A stretch of 7,412 nt of DNA from Elusimicrobia bacterium RBG_16_66_12 (GTDB lineage Bacteria > Elusimicrobiota > Elusimicrobia > UBA1565 > UBA9628), in NCBI GenBank assembly GCA_001800005.1, contig MGUL01000015.1, positions 12,407-19,818 of the forward strand. Reading direction: 5' to 3'. A model generated the notes under the pieces. It saw only the letters and a program-made list of their open reading frames with translations. It was not told the origin of the DNA and made no database searches. Shown here piece after piece: positions 1 through 5,380 of the stretch. How positions within the stretch are numbered: position 1 is the stretch's first letter; the number at the start of each line of letters is the position of its first letter. A program made the translations under genes and the position numbers.

Positions 1-893
1 GCGTCTCGACTCTGCCCACGGTCCACGGCGAGAAGGTCGTGCTGCGCCTGCTGGACTCGTCGAAGGGAGTCAAGAAGCTCGCGGCCCTGGGTCTGGGAGA
101 GAAGGTCCTGTCGTCGTTCGAGAGCGCGATCCGAGCCCCGAACGGCATGGTCCTGGTCACCGGCCCGACGGGAAGCGGCAAGACCACGACCCTCTACGCC
201 GCCATCGCCGAACTCAACAAGCCGGAGCTCAACATCGTCACGCTCGAGGACCCCGTCGAGTACCGTCTGGAGCACGTCAACCAGGTGGAGATCTTCGCGC
301 GCATCGGGCTGACCTTCGCGTCGGGATTGCGCTCCGTGCTGCGCCAGGACCCCAACATCATCCTGGTCGGCGAGATCCGCGACCGGGAGACGGCCGAGAT
401 CGCCGTGCAGGCCTCCATCACCGGGCACCTCGTCTTCAGCACCCTGCACACCAACGACGCCGCCTCTTCCATCCACCGCCTGATGAACATGAACGCGGAG
501 CCCTTCCTGCTGGCCGCGGCCCTGCGGGGGATCATGGCCCAGCGCCTGCTGCGCAGGCTTTGCGCCAAGTGCCGGCGTCCGCACAAGCTGACGGCGCCCG
601 AGCGGGAGTCCCTCGGGGCCTTGGCGAAGGGCGTGGAGGACACGATGGAGGCCGTCGGCTGTTCCGACTGCTTCAAGACGGGCTATGCCGGCCGTCTCGC
701 CATCCACGAGTGGCTGCCCATCACGCGGCCCATCCGCGAGCTCATCCTCAGGAACGCCTCGACGGACGCCTTCCTGGACGCCGCGCGCCGCGAGGGGATG
801 AAGACCCTTCAGGAGTCGGCCTTGGAGCATGCCGCGGCGGGGCGCACCTCCCTGGAAGAAGTCTTCCGCATGACGCGCGAGGACGCGGCCTGA
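1..893 (+). CDS. gspE: Type II secretion / type IV pilus assembly ATPase (GspE/PilB family), 5'-truncated
   Basis: This cytoplasmic hexameric ATPase powers addition of pilin subunits through the GspF platform. The reading frame is already open at base 3 with residues VSTLPTVHGEKVV, a conserved GspE stretch just before the nucleotide-binding core. The true start therefore lies upstream, and the GTG at 39 is only an internal valine codon. Visible core motifs are Walker A GPTGSGKT (162-185), the Asp box LEDPVEYR (from 243), Walker B with GEIRD (369-383) and the His box STLHTND (from 438). A tetracysteine zinc site follows, with CxxC pairs at 561-572 and 660-671, as in GspE and PilB. The C-terminus looks complete. 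TGA at 891-893 shares one base with the next ATG. With gspF next and no pilT, GspE is more likely than a retraction ATPase. PilB of a pilus system remains possible because the two are hard to separate on the C-terminal half alone. Confidence 0.95.
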   Translation, partial: VSTLPTVHGEKVVLRLLDSSKGVKKLAALGLGEKVLSSFESAIRAPNGMVLVTGPTGSGKTTTLYAAIAELNKPELNIVTLEDPVEYRLEHVNQVEIFARIGLTFASGLRSVLRQDPNIILVGEIRDRETAEIAVQASITGHLVFSTLHTNDAASSIHRLMNMNAEPFLLAAALRGIMAQRLLRRLCAKCRRPHKLTAPERESLGALAKGVEDTMEAVGCSDCFKTGYAGRLAIHEWLPITRPIRELILRNASTDAFLDAARREGMKTLQESALEHAAAGRTSLEEVFRMTREDAA

Positions 894-2146
894 TGGCGCT
901 TTTCCGGTTCAAGGCCATTGACGCCGCGGGCAAGACCGTCGCGGGCGAGTCCAGCGCCGAGAACGTCGACGAATTGACCCGCATCCTCGAGAAACAGGGT
1001 CTCTTCCTGATGGAAGGCAAGCCCGTCCTGCGCGACGAGGCCGGGACCGCGCCGGCCGCCGCGGGCGGCAAGCCCTCTTCCGGGGCGCTTGTCGTGGCGA
1101 AGCGCAGCGACAAGGTTCCCCTCAAGGCGGTCGCTCTTTTCACCGGCCAATTGGCGATCATGGTCCGCTCGGCCCTGCCTCTGATGGAAGCCCTCGAGCT
1201 GCTGGCCGCGCAGGAGATGGACCCGACCTTCAAGGCCGTCATCCGCGACGTCTCCCGCAACGTGCGCGCGGGCCTGGCGATGTCCGCGTCCATGTCCCTC
1301 TACCCTTTCGTCTTCGACGAGGTCTACATCAGCCTGCTGTCCGCGGGCGAGGCGAGCGGCAAGATGCCCGAGATGCTCGACCGCATCGCGGCCCATCTGC
1401 AGTTTCGGATCAACCTGACCGAGAAGGTCCGCTCGGCCCTGCTCTATCCCTCGATCGTGATCGCGACCTCCATCGCGGTGGTGGCCTTCCTGGTCCTCTT
1501 CATCCTGCCGACGTTCATGGAGGTCTTCTCCCAGTTCGACATGGCCTTGCCCCTGCCGACGCGCGCGCTCATCCTCGGCAGCGAGCTGGCGCGGCGCTGG
1601 TGGTTCCTCCACATCGCGCTCATCGTGATGGTCTGGAGCTACGTGAGACGGTGGCTCGTCGACCCGCTCCACACGAGGGTCGTCCACTCCGCCCAGCTCG
1701 ACATCCCGTACCTCGGGCCGCTGATCCGCAACATCGTGATGACCCGCATCCTGCGCACCCTCGGCGCGCTCGTGGAGGCCGGCGTGCCCATCATCCGGTC
1801 CCTGCACCTGGCCAGCGACAGCGCGGGCAACCTGGTCTTCCGCGATAAGCTGTCTCAGGTCAAGGAGAGCGTGGCCCAGGGCAAGGGATTGGCCGCCTCG
1901 CTGGGGGGGGACTTGTACGTGCCCGCGACGGTGATTGGGATGATCGCGACCGGCGAGAAGACGGGCACCATCCCGGAAGTGCTCAGGAAGGTCGCGGACT
2001 TCTACGAGGCGGAGACGGACTCCGCGATCCGCAATCTCTTCTCCGTCATCGAGCCGATCTTCGTCGTCGTGCTGGGAGTCTTGGTCGGAGGGATCGCGAT
2101 TTCCATCCTCCTGCCGATCTTCCAGCTCTCCGAAGGGTTCCAGTGA
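893..2146 (+). CDS. gspF: Type II secretion / type IV pilus inner-membrane platform protein (GspF/PilC family)
   Basis: This 417-residue polytopic protein couples the GspE-type ATPase to pseudopilus growth in the inner membrane. The N-terminus MALFRFKAIDAAGK is typical of the family. A poorly conserved Ala/Gly/Pro linker (about 45-70) leads to two GspF domains, about 83-206 (starting FTGQLAIMVRS) and about 284-408 (starting MTRILRTLGALVEAGVP). Three hydrophobic helices are visible near 186-206, 235-254 and 386-409, matching the usual topology. The length is close to the family norm of about 400. ATG at 893 was chosen because the homology begins there and it overlaps the upstream stop as TGATG. 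The same frame is open further upstream, but that stretch only shadows gspE. An 8-G tract at 1903-1910 encodes Leu-Gly-Gly-Asp, and the frame is intact through it. The stop overlaps the next GTG by four bases. Confidence 0.96.
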   Translation: MALFRFKAIDAAGKTVAGESSAENVDELTRILEKQGLFLMEGKPVLRDEAGTAPAAAGGKPSSGALVVAKRSDKVPLKAVALFTGQLAIMVRSALPLMEALELLAAQEMDPTFKAVIRDVSRNVRAGLAMSASMSLYPFVFDEVYISLLSAGEASGKMPEMLDRIAAHLQFRINLTEKVRSALLYPSIVIATSIAVVAFLVLFILPTFMEVFSQFDMALPLPTRALILGSELARRWWFLHIALIVMVWSYVRRWLVDPLHTRVVHSAQLDIPYLGPLIRNIVMTRILRTLGALVEAGVPIIRSLHLASDSAGNLVFRDKLSQVKESVAQGKGLAASLGGDLYVPATVIGMIATGEKTGTIPEVLRKVADFYEAETDSAIRNLFSVIEPIFVVVLGVLVGGIAISILLPIFQLSEGFQ

Positions 2147-2640
2147 GTCGAGGCTTCATCCTCATCGAAGCCTCGATCTCCTACATCGTCCTGTCCCTGG
2201 CCCTGGTCGCCCTCGTGCCGATGTTCATCTTGTCGATGCGGGCCAACAAAGCCTCCGAGAAGGTCGCCGTGGCGACCCACCTCTGCCAGGAGCTCCTCGA
2301 GGAGGTCCGCCTTCACCGCTGGGACGAGGCGACGCCGGCGCCCGCGGTCCATATCGCCGCGGGCGGCGCGCTCGGCGTCGACGCGGGGGAGACCGCGTCG
2401 GACAAGAGGACCTTCGATGACGTCGACGACTTCGACGGCTGGACCGAATCGCCCCCCCAGGACCCCGTGATGCGTCCGTTGACGGCCTTCGCGACCTACT
2501 CCCGCTCGGTCACGGTCGGATATCTGAACGCGAGCTTCCAGCCGGCCGGCGCGCCGACGGACCTGAAGCGGGTCGCCGTCTGCGCCTCGGCGCCCAAACT
2601 GATCCCGATATGCCTCGACACGATCCTCGCCAACCGCTGA
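2143..2640 (+). CDS. Minor pseudopilin, GspI/PilV-like, with class III prepilin leader
   Basis: This is a 165-residue prepilin-like protein starting at GTG 2143, which overlaps the gspF stop as GTGA. A purine-rich AAGGG-type Shine-Dalgarno sequence (2132-2137) lies five bases upstream. The leader is very short (MSRG), then the prepilin peptidase site G/FILIE, giving Phe at +1 and the conserved Glu at +5. A hydrophobic helix runs to about residue 32 and is followed by a charged amphipathic helix. The globular part contains an acidic stretch DDVDDFDGW near residues 92-100, reminiscent of PilV/MshD-type minor pilins, and two cysteines near the C-terminus (VCAS, ICLD) that could pair. Order after gspF and before a GspJ-like gene supports a GspI role in the pseudopilus tip. 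Specific identity rests on order more than sequence, since only the N-terminal motif is strongly conserved. Confidence 0.85.
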   Translation: MSRGFILIEASISYIVLSLALVALVPMFILSMRANKASEKVAVATHLCQELLEEVRLHRWDEATPAPAVHIAAGGALGVDAGETASDKRTFDDVDDFDGWTESPPQDPVMRPLTAFATYSRSVTVGYLNASFQPAGAPTDLKRVAVCASAPKLIPICLDTILANR

Positions 2641-3155
2641 GACCGGCCTCGCCGCGCGGGGGCTTCACCCTCATGGAGCTGATGATGGGCGTCGCCATCG
2701 CCTCGGTCCTGGCCCTGGTGGTCTCCGGAATCTTCAAGGCGGGCATCCTGACCTCCCGCTACAGCCTGAGCCAGACCCGGATACTGTCCGAGGCGCGCGC
2801 GGCCCTGATCGGGACGGGCAGGATCAAGGGCGTGCTCTGGCAGGCGCAGGAGGGCTCATCCTTCATGACGCTGTCCTCCACCTCCTTGGCGGTCGGCTAC
2901 GCGAGCGCCGCCTCCATCAGCTTCCGGCTCTCGGGCCGGGACCTGCTCCAGAGCCAGTTGGGCGTGGACCAGAAGGTGACCACCGGCATCTCCTCGATGA
3001 CCTTCAGCTATTACAACCTGGACGCGGCGGGACGCATCATGGAGTCCACGGCCGCGGCCTCCGCGGCGATGGTCACGGCCGCGGTCGTCCTTCCAGGGGA
3101 GCGGGGCAAGAGCTACCCCTTCTTCACGGGCGCGTCGCTGCGCGGCAAGCCGTGA
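2610..3155 (+). CDS. Minor pseudopilin, GspJ/PilW-like, with class III prepilin leader
   Basis: This 181-residue prepilin-like protein has an 18-residue basic leader ending in RGG, followed by the peptidase site G/FTLME with Phe +1 and Glu +5. The hydrophobic helix MMGVAIASVLALVVSGIF follows. The C-terminal part is Ser/Ala/Gly-rich, has alternating polar and hydrophobic residues typical of the beta-sheet head of minor pilins, and contains no cysteine. ATG at 2610 overlaps the upstream gene by 31 bases and has no obvious Shine-Dalgarno sequence. The only later ATG lies inside the FTLME motif and is excluded. A CTG at 2637, overlapping the upstream stop as CTGA, would give a nine-residue leader and is a less likely alternative. 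The protein is probably part of an I-J-K-like tip complex with its neighbours. It is slightly short for GspJ, and PilW-like is an equal possibility. Confidence 0.82.
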   Translation: MPRHDPRQPLRPASPRGGFTLMELMMGVAIASVLALVVSGIFKAGILTSRYSLSQTRILSEARAALIGTGRIKGVLWQAQEGSSFMTLSSTSLAVGYASAASISFRLSGRDLLQSQLGVDQKVTTGISSMTFSYYNLDAAGRIMESTAAASAAMVTAAVVLPGERGKSYPFFTGASLRGKP

Positions 3156-4330
3156 GAGTCCCGAAGGCCCTGCGCGGCACGCGCGGCTCCGGGCTCATCT
3201 TGAGCCTGATCGCGCTGACGGCCTTCTCCATGATGGCGGTCGTCGTCTACCGCGTCACCCGCGCCCAGGTCCGGGAGTCGCTCCAGGTCAAGCGTCAGGC
3301 CCAGGCCCAGGCCTTGGCCGAGGCGGGGCTCGAGGTCGCACTCAACCAGCTCTACATCAACCAGTCCTGGGCCGCGGGGTATACGAAAGCCTCCTTCGGC
3401 GGCGGGAGCTTCACCGTGGCCGTCTCGACCGACAGCCCTCCCTGGATATCCGTCTCGGGCTACTCGGCTGCGATCCCCGGCTTCGGCAGCGTGGCGCGCT
3501 CAGCGCGGGCCCGGGCGGCCTACTCGGTCTCCACCGGCGCGGTCGTGGGCGCCGGCGGCGGCTACGCGATGATGGCCCAAAGCGAGGCCGCCTCCTACGG
3601 GACGGTGAACTCTTACAGCTCGACCATCAACCCCGACCCGGCCGTGTTCGACTCGAACGCGAACGTCTGGTCCAATGCCGCGGTCCTCACCACGGCCGGA
3701 GCCGTCCGCATCTACGGCAACGCCTACTACTACAGCGGAACGGCCCCGAGCGCGGCGACCGTGTCCGGCAGCGTGGCGAAGTCCACCTACACCCAGACCT
3801 TGCCCGCCAGTTCCGCCTGCGCCGCGATCAAGATCACGAACGACAACACCACGGGGCTCTCGCCCCAGAGCTATTACAACCCCGGCACCAAGGACGTCGC
3901 CATCCCGGCGGGCATGACCGCGACGCTGGCTCCCGGCAACTACTATTTCCGCCGGCTCACGGTGAACGGGGTCTTGAACGTCAACACCTCGACGGGCGGC
4001 ACGGCGAACATCTGCGTGTCGAGCTACATCAGGGCCAACGCCGGCTGTCAGTTCAACAACCTTGGGAAGATCCCGGCTCGGCTGATGATCTACGGCGACG
4101 GCGCGAACACCACCCACAACTTCCGCTGCGGCACGCCCCTTCACGCCAAGATCCTGGACAAGAGCTCGACCCTGGAGATCGACCAGACCGTCTACGGCCG
4201 GGTCACGGGGAACAGGACCCGCGTCCGAGCCGGGGCCGTCCTGCACTTCGACACCGAGGCCTCGGCCGCGACGGTGACGGGCGTGAGCGCGGCCACGGGG
4301 ACCTGGACGGCGGGCTTCGACAGGCTGTAG
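3152..4330 (+). CDS. PilX/GspK-like pilus assembly protein with large beta-rich C-terminal domain
   Basis: This 392-residue protein starts at GTG 3152, overlapping the previous stop as GTGA. A basic N-terminus is followed by RGSGLILSLIAL and a hydrophobic helix (about 13-33) that looks like a prepilin segment but lacks Glu at +5, a feature shared with GspK. Residues 46-67 form an Ala/Gln/Leu helix (QALAEAGLEVALNQL) characteristic of PilX/GspK N-terminal domains. The remainder (about 80-392) is rich in Ser, Thr, Gly, Asn, Val and Tyr and probably beta structured. It has four cysteines (C223, C288, C299, C326), and the segment around 340-367 ends GAVLHFD, recalling the stacked-strand C-terminal domain (DUF7305-like, from memory) of some PilX proteins. 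No canonical GspK alpha-helical domain is evident. Position after I- and J-like pseudopilins suggests a tip subunit or surface adhesin. The PilX-versus-GspK assignment is uncertain. Confidence 0.78.
   Translation: MRVPKALRGTRGSGLILSLIALTAFSMMAVVVYRVTRAQVRESLQVKRQAQAQALAEAGLEVALNQLYINQSWAAGYTKASFGGGSFTVAVSTDSPPWISVSGYSAAIPGFGSVARSARARAAYSVSTGAVVGAGGGYAMMAQSEAASYGTVNSYSSTINPDPAVFDSNANVWSNAAVLTTAGAVRIYGNAYYYSGTAPSAATVSGSVAKSTYTQTLPASSACAAIKITNDNTTGLSPQSYYNPGTKDVAIPAGMTATLAPGNYYFRRLTVNGVLNVNTSTGGTANICVSSYIRANAGCQFNNLGKIPARLMIYGDGANTTHNFRCGTPLHAKILDKSSTLEIDQTVYGRVTGNRTRVRAGAVLHFDTEASAATVTGVSAATGTWTAGFDRL
3296..3313 (+). repeat. Three tandem CAGGCC hexamers in the PilX-like gene
   Basis: Three perfect copies of CAGGCC encode Gln-Ala-Gln-Ala-Gln-Ala in the helix of the PilX-like protein. 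The unit is a multiple of three, so copy-number change would lengthen the helix without shifting the frame. There is no evidence that it varies, and it may be simple codon repetition. Confidence 0.5.
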
Positions 4331-4352
4331 GCCATTTGGTACCATCCTGGGG
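4317..4352 (+). promoter_or_regulatory. Predicted sigma70-type promoter for hemE, possibly leaderless
   Basis: TCGACA at 4317-4322 matches the -35 consensus TTGACA at five of six bases. TACCAT at 4340-4345 matches the -10 consensus TATAAT at four of six, including the TA and final T. The spacer is exactly 17 bp, and TGG directly precedes the -10 in the extended -10 position. The -10 ends six bases before the hemE GTG at 4352, so the expected start point coincides with the start codon. No convincing Shine-Dalgarno sequence lies between. The -35 sits inside the end of the pilX-like coding region. It is a sequence match only. Some hits arise by chance, but the spacing and position at the only non-overlapping gene junction raise its credibility. 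Confidence 0.5.
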
Positions 4353-5380
4353 TGGACAGCCAAAACGGTCGGTTTTTGCGCGCGTGCCGCGGCCGGTCCG
4401 TGGACGCGACCCCGGTCTGGTTCATGCGCCAGGCGGGGCGCTACATGGAGGAATACCGCAGCCTTCGCAAGAAGCACTCCATCTTGGAGCTGGCCAAGAC
4501 CCCGGAGCTGGCCTGCGAGGTCACCCTGCAGCCCATCCGCCGCTTCCCGATCGACGCGGCCATCCTCTTCGCCGACATCCTGCTGCCCATCGAGCCCTTG
4601 GGACTGAAGCTGAGCTTCTCTCCCGGCCCGACGATCTCCAACCCGGTGCGCACCGACAAGGACGTCGCGGCCCTGCGCGAGGCGACCGCGGCCGCGGAGC
4701 TGGGCTTCGTCTACGACGCCGTGCGCCTCATCCGCCGCGAGCTGGCAGGCAAGGTCCCGCTCATCGGTTTCGCCGGTGCGCCCTACACCGTGGCCAGCTA
4801 CATGGTCGAGGGCGGGCCGTCCAAGAACTACCAGCGCGTGAAGGGCATGATGACGGACCGCCCGGACCTGTGGAACAAGCTGATGCTGAAGGTCCGCCGC
4901 GTGACCGCGGAGTACCTGAAGGCGCAGGCTGCGGCCGGCGCGCAGGCCCTGCAGCTCTTCGACAGCTGGATCGGAGACTTGTCTCCCGATCAATATCGCC
5001 GTTACGTTCGCCCTCACTCGGCCTGGGTTCTTAAGGAAATCTCCAAGTGCGGCGTGCCCGTCATCTCCTTCGGCACGGGGACGAACGGTTTTCTGGAGGA
5101 TTTCGCCGAGGCCGGAGGGGATGTCATCGGCGTGGACTGGCGGATCGATCTTGACGCGGCGAGAAAACGTCTCGGCAAGAGGCCGGTCCAAGGGAACCTC
5201 GATCCCGTCCTGCTTTTCTCGAATAAGAAAGTCCTTAAAGCGGCCGTGAAGGACGTCTTGGATCGCAACGGCGGACGCAAGGGGCACATCTTCAACCTGG
5301 GTCATGGAATACTTCCCACCACGCCGATCGACAACGTGGAAGCAGTCGTGAATTGGGTCCACGAGCTGAGCGCGCGATGA
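4352..5380 (+). CDS. hemE: Uroporphyrinogen decarboxylase
   Basis: This cytoplasmic enzyme decarboxylates the four acetate side chains of uroporphyrinogen III to give coproporphyrinogen III in heme synthesis. The 342-residue protein matches the family's usual length of about 340-355. Seen directly are signature 1 PVWFMRQAGRY (21-31) with the substrate-binding Arg26 and Arg30, the catalytic Asp75 in LFADIL, signature 2 GFAGAPYTVASYMVEGG (139-155) with the conserved Tyr150, FDSWIGDLSP, and the C-terminal NLGHGILP with His318. All key residues are present. GTG at 4352 is chosen because homology starts within a few residues (RFLRACRG). The gene begins 21 bases after the pilX-like stop, behind a predicted promoter, and its stop overlaps hemY as ATGA. 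From about 4980 to the end, codons ending in A or T become much more frequent than in the first two thirds. Confidence 0.97.
   Translation: MDSQNGRFLRACRGRSVDATPVWFMRQAGRYMEEYRSLRKKHSILELAKTPELACEVTLQPIRRFPIDAAILFADILLPIEPLGLKLSFSPGPTISNPVRTDKDVAALREATAAAELGFVYDAVRLIRRELAGKVPLIGFAGAPYTVASYMVEGGPSKNYQRVKGMMTDRPDLWNKLMLKVRRVTAEYLKAQAAAGAQALQLFDSWIGDLSPDQYRRYVRPHSAWVLKEISKCGVPVISFGTGTNGFLEDFAEAGGDVIGVDWRIDLDAARKRLGKRPVQGNLDPVLLFSNKKVLKAAVKDVLDRNGGRKGHIFNLGHGILPTTPIDNVEAVVNWVHELSAR

Noticed and set aside
39..41. GTG at 39 as the start of the secretion ATPase
   Set aside because: Conserved family residues continue upstream to base 3, so this is an internal valine codon of a truncated gene.
560..892. 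N-terminal extension of gspF by 111 codons
   Set aside because: This part overlaps the conserved zinc-binding end of gspE in another frame and has no GspF homology. ATG 893 gives the normal family N-terminus.
4331..4351. Terminator between the pilX-like gene and hemE
   Set aside because: The 21-base gap has no stable GC hairpin followed by a T run, so read-through from the pilus operon into hemE remains possible.
3500..5362. 620-codon open frame on the minus strand across the pilX-like gene and hemE
   Set aside because: It is antisense to two well-supported genes, its product is a low-complexity Arg/Gly/Asp/His-rich sequence without recognisable motifs, and long antisense frames are expected in DNA with extreme GC3.
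5353..5376. TTG 5353 as the hemY start
   Set aside because: It would add eight residues inside hemE without homology. ATG 5377 has the ATGA overlap with the hemE stop.
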